DNA from: Bacteroidetes bacterium OLB12
GTDB lineage: Bacteria > Bacteroidota > Bacteroidia > Cytophagales > Cyclobacteriaceae
Direction of reading: 5' to 3'
DNA length: 64,000 nucleotides
Assembly: GCA_001567185.1 (NCBI GenBank)
Contig: LNFR01000020.1
Location: 18,084-82,083, forward strand
Below are positions 49,657 to 59,958 of the stretch, piece by piece; position 1 is the first letter of the stretch; the number at the start of each line of letters is the position of its first letter. Position numbers and translations under genes: made by a program. The notes below the pieces were generated by a model, which searched no databases, was not told the DNA's origin, and saw only the letters and a list, made by a program, of their open reading frames with translations.

Positions 49657-50238
49657 CTATTTGGAGGTTACTAAAAGGATATTATCGTTTATGATTTGAA
49701 CCACGCGTGCCAGCTGGCCGGTAGTAAGCGATTCATCATCGTCTGTCATGGCATCTAACGTGCGCACGGCACCGCTTACTTTTACCTGTATTTTACCAAG
49801 GCTTTTGCGGTTGGCCTGAATGGTGAGGTAAACTTCACCGGTTTGGCCAATTGCATTTTGAATTTTCATGGTACCATCGGCACCGGATTTTGTCATCAGG
49901 TAAAATAACCCGGCCATCAAACTCATCATTAATAACCCGGCAATTACTGCTACAATCAACGATGTAGTATTCGAATATCCTGCCTCTACGCAGGCAATAC
50001 CCGTCCATGAAAAAATAGTAAAGAATCCAATCAGGTTTTTGAGGGTGAGGAATTGAAATGGAACTCCGTGGTCAGCTTCAATTTCAGCATCGGGTAAATC
50101 ATCGGGCGATTCGGCTCCGAAAAATGAAAGGACCAGTTGTAAAACAAAGAATAAGGTAAAAGGAACCGCAATGCTCCAGTAAATTTTCAGCATTGGAGCT
50201 AATCCCTCCCACCAGGTGCCAAATGATTCCATAGACAA
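49657..50238 (-). CDS. NfeD-like membrane protein, partner of flotillin
   Basis: 193 residues. Three membrane helices (about 16-37, 68-85, 88-112) lead to a C-terminal OB-fold (about 125-190; AIGQTGEVYLTIQANRKSLGKIQV). This matches the short NfeD/DUF1449 type that accompanies flotillins. It ends 8 nt before the flotillin start. The dnaN terminator at 50311-50342 lies upstream, so the operon has its own promoter in about 70 nt. Confidence 0.82.
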   Translation of the reverse strand: MSMESFGTWWEGLAPMLKIYWSIAVPFTLFFVLQLVLSFFGAESPDDLPDAEIEADHGVPFQFLTLKNLIGFFTIFSWTGIACVEAGYSNTTSLIVAVIAGLLMMSLMAGLFYLMTKSGADGTMKIQNAIGQTGEVYLTIQANRKSLGKIQVKVSGAVRTLDAMTDDDESLTTGQLARVVQIINDNILLVTSK

Positions 50239-50310
50239 TTTTTGATAAGATAATTCAGAAATTCATGAATTACAAGAGCTGAAAGTAACCCTCCCTTTTC
50301 CAATTGGCAC

Positions 50311-50342
50311 AAAAAAAAAAAACCGCCAGGCAGGCGGTTTTT
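50311..50342 (-). terminator. Strong intrinsic terminator after dnaN
   Basis: AACCGCC (50321-50327) and GGCGGTT (50333-50339), AGGCA loop; A12 on the left becomes U12 on the minus strand directly after the stem. Ends dnaN transcription. Confidence 0.9.
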
Positions 50343-50369
50343 GGAAGTACTTTATCCTGAATACCCGAC

Positions 50370-51496
50370 TTACACGTACTGATTCAGCATTACGGGCATT
50401 ACCAGCATCAGAATATCTTCGGCTTTATCTTTCTCGGCCGGAAGGATTAACCCTGCTTTGTTAGAAGCTGACATATTAAGCTTAATCTGATCAGTATCCA
50501 GGTTGGAAAGCATTTCAATAAGGAAACGCGCGTTAAATCCGATTTCAATATCATCGCCTTCATGTTCACAAGAAAGCCGTTCGTTGGCTTCATTTGAAAA
50601 GTCTAAGTCTTCGGCTGATACCTGCAACTCGCTGCCGGTAATTTTTAAACGTACCTGGTGTGTAGTTTTATTTGCATAGATGGAAATACGCTTGAGTGAA
50701 CCCAACAAATCGGTTCGGCTAATAGTCATCTTAATTGGGTTTTGCGATGGAATTACATTCTCGTAATCCGGGAAGCGCTCATCAATTAAGCGGCAGATCA
50801 TGCGAATGTTTCCAAATTTGAAAAATGCATTCGACATGTTGAAGTCGATGGTTACATCGGTATTTTCGGTTGGCAATGTAGCCTTTAGTAAATTGAGGGC
50901 TTTGCGCGGAATAATGATGGAATTGCCATTGTCCGATTTAATATCTGTTACTGCGATAACGGCACTAACCGATGGCCATCGGTAGCAACAAAAGTTGTGT
51001 TCTTCTCGCCCAGGTTTACATACACGCCTGTCATGGCTGGTCGCAATTCATCGCTGCTGGTAGCAAAAATGGTATTGTTAAGCGCACGGGCCAGAACATC
51101 AGATGAAATACTTGCCGAGAAATCATTCGACACAGCAGGTACTTTTGGAAAATCTGTGGCATTCTCGCCCGATAATTTATAACGGCCATTGTCCGAACTG
51201 ATCTCAATGGTGTACGTAGATTCGTCAACCGAAAAGGTAACGGGTTGATCGGGCAGGTTTTTAAGGGTGTCAAGGAGAATACGGGCCGGTACGGCTATAT
51301 TGCCTTTCTCTTTTGATTCAATATTTAACTCGGTAATCATAGAAGTCTGTAAATCAGACGCGGTTACCGTTAAGCTGTTTTTATTTATTTCAAAAAGAAA
51401 ATTTTCTAAGATTGGCACCACCGGATTGGTAGTGATTACGCCATTGATATTGGAAAGCTGTTTGAGCAGGTAGCTTGAGTTAACAATAAACTTCAT
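50370..51496 (-). CDS. dnaN: DNA polymerase III beta sliding clamp (disrupted by two single-base insertions)
   Basis: About 374 residues, three clamp domains. The first part (to VATDGHRLVPLSQ) and the second (from MPTENTDVTIDFNMSNAFFKFGN) are in different frames. Removing one C and one A at about 50951-50965 restores ATDGHRLVRYRSTDIKSDNGNSIIIP, the normal sequence. Domain I starts MKFIVNSSYLLKQLSNINGVI, and the end is LMLVMPVMLNQYV, which carries the usual clamp C-terminus (M-P-x-R/L). An essential gene, so a real loss is implausible. Downstream of the DUF4340 gene with a terminator after it. Confidence 0.95.
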
Positions 51497-51577
51497 TGTA
51501 AATCAGTGGTTTGTGGTTATACAGGGCGGTAAAGTTAGAAAGAAAAACCATTCCTGAAAATGAATAAACAGGTAGGT

Positions 51578-52516
51578 TTACTTTGCAAAGTAGGTTCGTT
51601 TTCTGCCAATTGCTTCGCGGCTTGCCCGGCTTAGCAGCAGCATTACTTCTCCATTTAAACGGGCTAAAAACACCGTATTTTTCTCTGTTGGCGGATATAC
51701 CTCCAACTGATAGGTGCGCCTGGCAATATCGCTTATCTGTATTTTAAACTCCGGCCCGATTGCGATAAGGCTATCGAGGTAGGGAAACTCGCCTGGTGTA
51801 ACAAAGCGATTGGCCTGCACCAACGAAACTCCATCCAGGTAGGTATTAAGCCGGGCGGTATCTGCAGCAGGTAAACCGTTTATTCCAAAAAATGTTTGCT
51901 GCATTTCAACCGTAAAATCTTCTTTCGGGTTTTTAGGAAAGGTTGCAGTAAGTTGTCTGAAGTTCTGCCAGTTAAAATTGAACAACCATTTATCCCGCCA
52001 TTCAACGGGTGGAAGTTCAAACACAGATGCGATGTAGAGCCGGTATCCGGGAACCTGCACGATGTACGGAACGCCCTCAGGCAATTGAAACCATGTTTCT
52101 GTTTTTCGATCATTCCCTGCCACCCAAAAGTGTTTTACCAGGTTATTTTGTGTATAAAGTTCAACCTCTCGACCGGTAGCATGAATATGCTTGCTAATGG
52201 AATCTTGAATGGCAGCCGCTACTGCGCGCCTGGGTTCAGTTTGAAGTAAGGTAGCAAACAGGATTTTTATCATTTGCTGGTCCGCATCGTAGGTATTGTT
52301 TACCCGCCAGCGGGTGCCTTCAAATCTCAGCTCAACTTTTTCGCCCTGAGCCGGCTTGATTATTACCTGATCGATTTCGGTTTGGTCTTTAACCTGAAAC
52401 AATTGCTTATCTACTACATCAAAATTTTTACGGGCACTCAGGTAAATAGTAAATAGTAAAGCCAGTGTAGAAACCACCAGCAAAATCAACAACCGTATGT
52501 TTCTCTTCTCCTGCAT
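51578..52516 (-). CDS. DUF4340 domain protein, gliding-ABC-associated
   Basis: 312 residues. One N-terminal membrane helix (RLLILLVVSTLALLFTIYLSA) anchors a periplasmic domain of the DUF4340 type (WRVNNTYDADQQMIKILFATLLQ and WFQLPEGVPYIVQVPGYRLYIASVF). It overlaps the gldG stop by one base, so it is translated with gldG, and it closes the gldAFG operon before dnaN. Its role is unknown, but the tight coupling suggests it works with the transporter. Confidence 0.85.
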   Translation of the reverse strand: MQEKRNIRLLILLVVSTLALLFTIYLSARKNFDVVDKQLFQVKDQTEIDQVIIKPAQGEKVELRFEGTRWRVNNTYDADQQMIKILFATLLQTEPRRAVAAAIQDSISKHIHATGREVELYTQNNLVKHFWVAGNDRKTETWFQLPEGVPYIVQVPGYRLYIASVFELPPVEWRDKWLFNFNWQNFRQLTATFPKNPKEDFTVEMQQTFFGINGLPAADTARLNTYLDGVSLVQANRFVTPGEFPYLDSLIAIGPEFKIQISDIARRTYQLEVYPPTEKNTVFLARLNGEVMLLLSRASREAIGRKRTYFAK

Positions 52517-54195
52517 CAGAATCGCGAATATTTAACTTTTCGCCAGTAGCTTTTTACAATTCCAAATCCAATCAATAACACAATAGGCAACACCAGATTT
52601 ATCGATTGCCAGAACGTACGGTCATTCTTCACTTTCATCTTGTCCAAAGGCCGAACCTTAACTTCTTTATTGCGCGCTTTGATCAACCCGTTTTCATCCA
52701 GCATATAAGCAACAGTGTTCATCAACAAATCCTGATTGGAAAAGGTGTATTGCGTAAACGGATCTAACCCCAGCGGCTGCGGGCTGTTGTCCCGTGGGTT
52801 CACATCATTCCGGGCAATGTCGCCATCTGCTATTACGGCCACTTTTGTGGTTACACTTTCTTCCCGAAAATTTTCTGTTCCCACTCCTTCTGGTGCGAAA
52901 CGGTTTTTATACAACGATGTAAACTTTCCTTCAAGTAAATAACCCATTGGTATGGAGCCACCGGCAAACGCTTCGTCACGCATCTGCCTGCGCAAATCAT
53001 TAACCGATACCTTAACCGGAGCCGTTATTTTGCGTGTGTAAGCCGATGAATAAATCAGGGGTGTTTTTACCACTCCCACAGCCTTTACAGTATCTATGCT
53101 GCTTACAAAGCGTAACAAAGTTGCATCGAGATTGCGTGTTACCGGGTGCTGTGCATACTGATTAACCAGCGGAAAGAAGGGCCACTCCAATTGCATGATC
53201 TGTGGTTGGTTGCGATCGCCCCCAACTACAATCGGGTATCTGCCCGAAACGCGGTCTTGAATCAGATCGGGGTTAATGCGCACGCCATACTTAAACAGTT
53301 GATCATCCAGGTTCAGATCGTATGGAAATGCAAAGTAATCTTCTTCTGAAGTACGGTTCATGTCGGCATCTAACCGATCGAGCAAAAACAACACGTTGCC
53401 GCCCTGCATAATATACTGATCCAGTTTGTACTTGTCCTGTTCAGAAAAGGGTTGGGTGGGTTTGGCTACCACCAGTAAATCATAACCCGTTACAGCTGCT
53501 TTGCGGTTAAGGTAAACCTGAAACACATCGTATTGTTCAATCAGCGCATTATTAAAGCTGGCAAACTCCAGGCTATCGAGTTCGCCATGACCGCGCAACA
53601 GACCAACCCGTTTGCGGTTGGTGTTGCTTAGTTTATGGATTGCATTGGCTAATTCAAACTCAATCTCTTCAATAGATTGATTGATGCTTTGCGCACGGTT
53701 TCCGCGCAACAACATCACACCGGTTTCAAGCCCCTGGTAAGACACCAGCGCCCCGGGAAATACAAATTTTTCAACACGCTCTCCATTTCGGGTTTCAATT
53801 ACATTGCGCGGACTAACACCACGGGCGTTCAGATCGGCAATAAATTCATTACGGGCCCGCTCGTTGTTGGCTTGAAGGGGATCGGTAAACGTGAACTTAA
53901 CTTTATTGTCAGAATAAACTCTGAATTCGTCCAGGGTTTCGCGAATTGTTTTTTGCAGCCGCTTAAATTCAGGATTCAAATCGTTGCCTTCCAAAAACAC
54001 CTCCACAAACAAATCATCTTCCAGCGATTGTAAAAGTGCTTTTGTTTGCGGTTGAATGGTGTATCGCTTTTCATCGGTAAGGTCCAATCGAAAGAAATAG
54101 AATGAAGCCAGGACATTAAGCAGTAATACCCACACCAGCGTGTTGGTTAGCAATAATAAGTCGCCAATGCGTTTACTGTTTTTCCACGTTACCAT
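52516..54195 (-). CDS. gldG: Gliding motility-associated ABC transporter substrate-binding protein GldG
   Basis: 559 residues with a membrane helix at each end. It begins WKNSKRIGDLLLLTNTLVWV and RLDLTDEKRYTIQPQTKALLQSLEDDLFVEVFLEG, then an intflg/ABC-2-type periplasmic region (GHGELDSLEFASF, GNVLFLLDRLDADM). The end includes NLVLPIVLLIGFGIVKSYWR. The name comes from Flavobacterium gliding mutants, where GldA, GldF and GldG form one ABC complex. It overlaps gldF by 7 nt. Confidence 0.93.
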   Translation of the reverse strand: MVTWKNSKRIGDLLLLTNTLVWVLLLNVLASFYFFRLDLTDEKRYTIQPQTKALLQSLEDDLFVEVFLEGNDLNPEFKRLQKTIRETLDEFRVYSDNKVKFTFTDPLQANNERARNEFIADLNARGVSPRNVIETRNGERVEKFVFPGALVSYQGLETGVMLLRGNRAQSINQSIEEIEFELANAIHKLSNTNRKRVGLLRGHGELDSLEFASFNNALIEQYDVFQVYLNRKAAVTGYDLLVVAKPTQPFSEQDKYKLDQYIMQGGNVLFLLDRLDADMNRTSEEDYFAFPYDLNLDDQLFKYGVRINPDLIQDRVSGRYPIVVGGDRNQPQIMQLEWPFFPLVNQYAQHPVTRNLDATLLRFVSSIDTVKAVGVVKTPLIYSSAYTRKITAPVKVSVNDLRRQMRDEAFAGGSIPMGYLLEGKFTSLYKNRFAPEGVGTENFREESVTTKVAVIADGDIARNDVNPRDNSPQPLGLDPFTQYTFSNQDLLMNTVAYMLDENGLIKARNKEVKVRPLDKMKVKNDRTFWQSINLVLPIVLLIGFGIVKSYWRKVKYSRF

Positions 54196-54909
54196 TGCCT
54201 GCTTCCAATTACGGTTCTGGTTGCTACCAAAATAAATGCTGTAATGCTTATAAAGTAAACGACATCGCGGCTATCAATTAGTCCTTTGCTGAGCGAATCG
54301 TAATGGTATAGAATACCCAGTTGCTTAATTAACAAGGCATTGTTCCCAAATGTAGCCAGCGAATCGAAGCCGGTGTAAATCAAAAAACAAAGAAATGCGG
54401 CCAGAATAAACGAAACAATCTGATTGGTGGTTAACGATGAGGCTAGTAACCCAATGGCACAAAATATCATAGCCAGTAATGCAAGGCCAATATAAGAACC
54501 CCACACGCCAGCCGAATCGATATTTCCAACCGGGTTACCCAATTGGTAAACACTCAGGTAATAAATTACTGTAGGCACAAGCGCCAACAGCACCAGCGCA
54601 AAAGCGGCCAGAAATTTTCCCAGCACCACATCCCAATCGCTTAGTGGTTTGGTAAGCAGCAATTCCAGCGTACCCAACTTTTTTTCTTCGGCAAAACTTT
54701 TCATGGTTATGGCCGGCACTAAAAAAATAAAACACATATGGGCCCATCGAAAAGAGTGTGTCCATATCGGCAAAGCCATACTCCAGCACCGAAGTATCCG
54801 GAAACACCCACATCAACAACCCAATGCCTGTAAGAAAAACACCAATAACCATGTACGCTATTAGCGAGTTGAGGAAACTGTTGAACTCTTTGGCAAAAAC
54901 CTGAATCAT
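54189..54909 (-). CDS. gldF: Gliding motility-associated ABC transporter permease GldF (one frameshift)
   Basis: About 240 residues with six membrane helices, ABC-2 permease type. The N-terminus is IQVFAKEFNSFLNSLIAYMVIGVFL. The frame breaks after MGPYVF: one extra T in TTTT near 54730 hides the continuation FIFLVPAITMKSFAEEKKLGTLELLLTKP, which is canonical. The rest is intact to GSRQW. It overlaps gldA at one end and gldG at the other. Confidence 0.92.
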
Positions 54910-55828
54910 GCTTCCGGAGTTTTTACAGTTAATGATCTGAAAATTTCTTCCAGCGAAAGCTGTTCCTGCTTTAGTCCTACTAACGACAAATTGTTTTCGG
55001 CAGCAAAGCGAAAAACCTCGGGCCGCAGGTCTGTACCCTGTGCTACCGTTAGCTTATACACGCCCGCAGAAATAATAACCAGTTGCTGAACCCCCGTAAG
55101 GGCGGCTAACTTTTGTTCTTCAATGGGTGTATCAAATTCCACAATTAGTTGAACCTGGGATTGCGATTTCAACAAATCGGCCACCGCGGCATCGGCAACA
55201 AGCTGGCCCTGGTTAATTACAATTACCCGGTTACAGATGGCCTGCACTTCCTGCATGATATGCGTAGAGAAAATTACCGTTTTGCTTGTGCTGATTTCTT
55301 TTATCAGTTTCCGGATTTCTAAAATCTGGTTGGGATCGAGCCCGGTGGTGGGTTCGTCCAACACGAGCACTTGCGGGTTATGTATTAAAGCCTGCGCTAA
55401 TCCTACCCGTTGGCGGTAGCCTTTTGAGAGTTGTTCTATTTTTTTGTTTTGTTCCCGTTCCAATCCGCAAAGCGCAATAATCTCCCCCACCCGGCTTTTT
55501 AATGCACGATTGGATAATTCAAACACCTTGCCTACAAAATGTAAGTACTCATGCACATACATATCGAGGTATAGCGGGTTGTGCTCGGGCAGGTAACCCA
55601 TTATCTTGCGCACTTGCAGCGATTGGGTGGTTACATTCATTCCATTTACCAGCACCTGCCCCGAAGTAGGTGGCATATATCCGGTGCTGATCTTCATGGT
55701 GGTTGACTTACCCGCACCATTGGGGCCCAAAAACCTACAATCTCACCCGGTTGCACCGCGAATGAAATATTGTTAACGGCCTTTTGTTGTCCGTAAATTT
55801 TAGTGAGATTGGAAACCTGTAGCGACAT
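54906..55828 (-). CDS. gldA: Gliding motility-associated ABC transporter ATP-binding protein GldA (one frameshift)
   Basis: About 307 residues from ATG 55828 (SLQVSNLTKIYGQQKAVNNISF). The Walker A region reads EIVGF then LGPNGAGKSTT across a break at about 55730, where T5 should be T6. Q-loop region YLPEHNPLYLDMYVHEYL, signature LSKGYRQRVGLAQAL, Walker B VLVLDEPTTGLDP and switch His FSTHIMQEV follow. The C-terminal regulatory part ends with KTPEA. It powers GldFG. Divergent, with 135 nt between, from the thioredoxin-like gene at 55964. Confidence 0.94.
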
Positions 55829-55963
55829 TTTTTAGCGCTGCAAAAGTAATTTTAAAAGTTGAGAGTGCATAAGGCTTGCGGCAACTTACCAAATGGCCCA
55901 TTTATTGCGTTATTACCATCGATTTAGGAATTTTGAATCTGATATAAAATCCATTAACGGAAA

Positions 55964-57418
55964 ATGAGACACTGGATTGTATTGTTTTGCTTTCTTTCAG
56001 TTACCGCCTGGGGGCAAACCGGTTATAAATTAGACTTTACGGTAAAGGGCTGGAAAGATACCACCGCCTACCTGGGTTCTTATTATGGTGAACAAACCCG
56101 GTTAAACGATACGGCTCGTGTAAACAGTGCCGGCAAATTTTCATTCGATAATGTTAAGCCTTTACCGCAGGGTGTTTACTTTATTGTTTTGAACAAATCA
56201 AAGATTTTTGATTTTGTGGTTGGTGCCTCCCAACACTTTTCAATTGAAACCTCGGCCGATGACTTTTCGAAGGCCCTCGTAAAGGGCGATACGGATAATA
56301 AACTTTACTTTGAAAACCTGCAAAACAACATCGCGCGGGGCAATGAAGCCGATCCGTACATTGCCATTCTGCGCGATAGTACCCTGAAAGAAGATCAGAA
56401 AAAGGAAGCCCGCGAAAAGTTTTCTAAGATAAGCGACCAGGTGATGGCCTATCAAAAGCAATTGATTGCCAATAACCCCACCACCATGACAGCCCGCCTG
56501 CTAAAGACCACCCAAACCATTGATATACCCCCAGCCCCTAAAAAGGCGGATGGTTCGATAGATTCTACGTTTCAGTTGCGGTATTACCGCGAACATTTTT
56601 TCGACAATTTCGATCTGGCCGATGATGCCTTGATTCGCTTACCACGCCCCACCTACCTGGAAAAAGTAAAAGAATACCTGAACAAACTTTATGCACCCGT
56701 GCCCGATACCATTATGATGGCCATTGATGGTTTGGTAGAGCGGGCGAAGAAAAACCCCGAAACGTATAAGTACCTGGTGTGGAGTTGTATGTTTTTATAT
56801 CAGAACCCTGAGGTTATGGGGTTAGATGAAGTATTTGTAAGGCTTTACGATAAATACTTTGCAACCGGAGCAATGGATTATTGGATTGCTGCCTCAATGA
56901 AAAAAAGTGTTAAAGAATATGCCGATAAACTGCGCACGAGCCTGGTGGGTAAAACCGGAGCAAACCTGATTATGCAGGACTTGAATCTTCAACCCAAATC
57001 GATGTACGATATTAAGAATAAGTACACCATACTTTGGATATATGATCCGGAATGCGGCCATTGCAAAGAAGAAACCCCCAAGCTGGTAGAGTTTTATAAC
57101 AAGAACCACACAAAGTTCGACTTCCAGGTATTTGCCGTGGCTTCTGATACTTCGCTGCAAAAGATGCGTACCTTTATTAAGAACATGAAGATAGAGCCGT
57201 GGGTAAATGTTAACGGGCCGCGCTCTTACCTTCCGCAGCACTATTCAAAATTGTATTATGCCGAATCCACACCTTCTCTTTACATACTGGATCGTGAGCA
57301 TAAGATTATCGCTAAAAAACTTCCTGTAAAGCAATTGGAAGATTTCTTTACCCGGCACGAAAAGTTTGTTCAAAATCGAAAAACGGGTGTTCAGAAAAGT
57401 ACAAAGCTTACACCCTGA
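55964..57418 (+). CDS. Exported thioredoxin-like protein (DUF4369/DUF5106-TlpA type)
   Basis: 484 residues. Signal peptide (FCFLSVTAWGQ), N-terminal beta domain resembling DUF4369 (LDFTVKGWKDTTAYLGSYYGEQTRLNDT), helical DUF5106-like middle (about 140-330), and a TlpA/AhpC-type thioredoxin domain (about 345-470). The redox motif is ECGHC in YDPECGHCKEETPKLVEFY. Such proteins reduce disulfides or assist periplasmic folding. The CxxC is intact. It stands alone between gldA and the next conserved hypothetical. Confidence 0.9.
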   Translation: MRHWIVLFCFLSVTAWGQTGYKLDFTVKGWKDTTAYLGSYYGEQTRLNDTARVNSAGKFSFDNVKPLPQGVYFIVLNKSKIFDFVVGASQHFSIETSADDFSKALVKGDTDNKLYFENLQNNIARGNEADPYIAILRDSTLKEDQKKEAREKFSKISDQVMAYQKQLIANNPTTMTARLLKTTQTIDIPPAPKKADGSIDSTFQLRYYREHFFDNFDLADDALIRLPRPTYLEKVKEYLNKLYAPVPDTIMMAIDGLVERAKKNPETYKYLVWSCMFLYQNPEVMGLDEVFVRLYDKYFATGAMDYWIAASMKKSVKEYADKLRTSLVGKTGANLIMQDLNLQPKSMYDIKNKYTILWIYDPECGHCKEETPKLVEFYNKNHTKFDFQVFAVASDTSLQKMRTFIKNMKIEPWVNVNGPRSYLPQHYSKLYYAESTPSLYILDREHKIIAKKLPVKQLEDFFTRHEKFVQNRKTGVQKSTKLTP

Positions 57419-57570
57419 TCGTTTTTTATCCCAATCAAAAGACAGCATCTGGAATCAATTTGTTGATTCATTACAATTTTTGGGGGTTTAGGTAAAAAAA
57501 TGGCTAGCCCGTGCAACTATTTGCCCTACGAAGAGTATCTAAGGTATAAATCAACCAGTACTCAACTCTT

Positions 57571-58032
57571 ATGGCCTTGCTCAACACGTTATTTGGGAAA
57601 AAGAAGAAAGAATTTAAAGCCACCTGCCAGATTACAAAAGAACCCATTGAAAGAGGTTTTGGTTATCTGCTAACAACCGCCCAGGTAGTTACCTCCAAAA
57701 AGTATTGGGATATGATTATGACAGAGCCCGAAACACTTTCCTATACCGTATCGCACTTTAAAAATCAAGCCACCGGTACGCAAATGCGCTCTATGATTTT
57801 TGAAAAATATGCCACTATTGCCAAAGCCTGGATTGTAAGCGACTCTATCATTAACTACTTTGATGTGGATAAAACAACCGCCCGCGAACTTGCTAAAAAA
57901 TGGTGGGAATCGGAAGGAAACTTTACGCCAGAAAACATTGGGCCAGCCTCGCAAACATTGGAAGCGCGTGAGTACACCGATCTAAAGGATTATGCCATTC
58001 TGGAAGCCGGGCGCAGCCGCGTTGCTGTTTAA
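57571..58032 (+). CDS. Conserved hypothetical protein
   Basis: 153 residues, cytosolic, no membrane segment. It begins NTLFGKKKKEFKATCQITKEPIERGFGYLLTTAQVV, with a CxxxxEx(I/F) pattern that might be a half zinc knuckle, then a helical part with YFDVDKTTARELAKKWW. No family is recognised. Its stop overlaps the polyprenyl synthase stop by 4 nt (convergent). Confidence 0.65.
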   Translation: MALLNTLFGKKKKEFKATCQITKEPIERGFGYLLTTAQVVTSKKYWDMIMTEPETLSYTVSHFKNQATGTQMRSMIFEKYATIAKAWIVSDSIINYFDVDKTTARELAKKWWESEGNFTPENIGPASQTLEAREYTDLKDYAILEAGRSRVAV

Positions 58033-59004
58033 CTTTTTCGTTCGATGGTGAACTGAACCAGGTCAATCAGCGATGTTTTATAGGTGGATGGAGGCAGCGC
58101 ATCCAAAACTGCCAAAGCCTGCCGGTGGTATTCTTTCATTTTAGACTTCGCGTATTCTATTCCCCCCGACTTCTTAACAAAATCAATCACCAATTTGATT
58201 TTGGCCTGATCTTCCGAGCCGCTCTTTACCAGGCTTATAATTTTTCGCTTCTCCATCCAACCTGCCTGAGCGAGCGCATATATCAGCGGTAAGGTCATTT
58301 TTTTTTTCTTTGATGTCGATCCCTACCGGCTTGCCAATTTCTTCATCACCATAATCAAATAAGTCGTCCTTAATCTGAAAGGCCATACCCACATACTCGC
58401 CAAACTGTTTCATCAGGCCAATGACTTTACTTTCGGCACCAGCCGAACTGGCTCCTACTGCACAACAGGAAGCAATTAGTGAAGCGGTTTTTTGGCGAAT
58501 GATCTCGTAGTAAACATTCTCCTCAATATCCAACCGCCTGGCTTTCTCCATTTGCAGCAACTCGCCTTCACTCATTTCCTGAACAGAGGTGTTTACAATT
58601 CTTAGCAGATTAAATTCATCATGTTCAAGCGAAAGGGCCATGCCTCGCGAAAGCAAAAAATCGCCCACCAGCACGGCTATTTTGTTTTTCCACAGGGCAT
58701 TAACAGAAAAAAAACCTCTGCGGTAGTCCGAGTCATCAACCACATCGTCATGCACAAGGGTAGCGGTATGCAATAATTCGATTAAGGCTGCCCCCCGGTA
58801 GGTAGATTCGCAGATAGTGCCCGTGGCACCTGCACTTAGGAACACGAACAAGGGCCGCATTTGCTTGCCTTTTCGTTTTACGATGTAGGTCATTATTTTA
58901 TCGAGCAGCATTACGCGGGTTTTCATGGAAGCCCTGAACTTGTGTTCAAACTCTTCCATCTCGCGGGCAACCGGTGCCTTAATGCTATCGAGCGATTTTG
59001 ACAT
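58029..59004 (-). CDS. Polyprenyl diphosphate synthase (octaprenyl-type; one frameshift)
   Basis: About 325 residues. A trans-prenyltransferase making the side chain of menaquinone. The first Asp-rich motif DDVVDDSDYRRG (near 87), RKGKQMRPLFVFLSA and the second motif QIKDDLFDYG are present. The frame fails at GIDIKEKK: the A-run of ten (forward T10 at 58298-58307) should be nine, giving EKKMTLPLIYALAQAG and the remaining helical end ERKS. ATG 59004 (MSKSLDSIKAP) is the natural start; TTG 59013 is also open. Chain length is not readable. Confidence 0.9.
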
Positions 59005-59111
59005 GCGCTGCAATAATACGGAATAGCCGCCTAAACTTTCTTATCACTACTCATAGTTTAATAATTGATTGTGTTTACCTGCTGTTTATTAAATTGTGTA
59101 CTTTCGATGCC

Positions 59112-59951
59112 ATGAAATGGATGGACCACCGCCTGGAGCAGGTTTTTTTTGTTCTGGCCATACTGGCGGTAGCGTTTATTTTATCGCGGGTTTTGCGTAT
59201 TGTTATCGGGCGTTTTATTCGCAGTGCCGCCACCAAGCTAAAGGTTGACCCTACCCGCTATAACTTCTTCAAAAATGCGGTTGACTTCATCATCTTTCTG
59301 GTAGCCGCTATTATCATCTTCAGGTCGATTCCTTATTTCCGCACCATAGGCACCACCTTATTAACGGGTGCAGGGGTATTGGCAGCCATTGTGGGTTTTG
59401 CCTCGCAGTCGGCCTTTTCAAATATCATCAGCGGATTCTTCCTTGTCATTTTTAAACCCTTTAGTGTGGGTGATCGCGTTCGCATTGGCCAACTTTATAT
59501 GGGCGATGTTGAAGACATAACCTTGCGCCACACGATAATTAAAGATTTTGAAAACCGCAGAATTGTAATTCCCAATAGTGCAATCAGTAACGAAGTAATT
59601 GTTAATTCCACACTAACAGACGAGAAGACCTGTGCCTTTATTGAAGTGCCCGTTGCCTTTACGGCACCGGTTGCCCGGGCTATGGAAATTATTCAGGACG
59701 AGTGCCTGAAACATCCACATTGTATCGACAATCGTTCGCCCGAAGAACTTACCAAAGGCGAATCACAGGTGATAGTTCGTACCATTTCTTATGGCGATTT
59801 TGGGGTGCAACTTCGATGTTATGCATGGACAAATAGTCCCAGCCTGGCGTTTGAATTAAAGTGTGATGTATTGAAGTCTGTTCAGGAAAGGTTTCTAAAA
59901 GAAAACATTGAGTTCGGTTACCCGGGCCGCATCATGATAACAAAACCCTAA
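59112..59951 (+). CDS. Small-conductance mechanosensitive channel (MscS family)
   Basis: 279 residues from ATG 59112 (MKWMDHRLEQVFFVLAILAV). Three membrane helices are followed by the pore helix TTLLTGAGVLAAIVGFASQSAFSNIISGFF, then the beta domain FKPFSVGDRVRIGQLYMGDVEDITLRHTIIKDFENRRIVIPNS, the MscS signature. Ends with the alpha/beta vestibule. It opens under membrane tension to release solutes. The upstream frame to 58998 is not family-like. corA follows 7 nt later. Confidence 0.93.
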   Translation: MKWMDHRLEQVFFVLAILAVAFILSRVLRIVIGRFIRSAATKLKVDPTRYNFFKNAVDFIIFLVAAIIIFRSIPYFRTIGTTLLTGAGVLAAIVGFASQSAFSNIISGFFLVIFKPFSVGDRVRIGQLYMGDVEDITLRHTIIKDFENRRIVIPNSAISNEVIVNSTLTDEKTCAFIEVPVAFTAPVARAMEIIQDECLKHPHCIDNRSPEELTKGESQVIVRTISYGDFGVQLRCYAWTNSPSLAFELKCDVLKSVQERFLKENIEFGYPGRIMITKP

Positions 59952-59958
59952 CTAAATT

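Noticed and set aside
58298-58307. Programmed frameshift on the A10 run of the polyprenyl synthase
   Set aside because: One extra base restores the family sequence and many neighbours carry similar indels, so sequencing error is simpler. Programmed slippage would need the run conserved in relatives.
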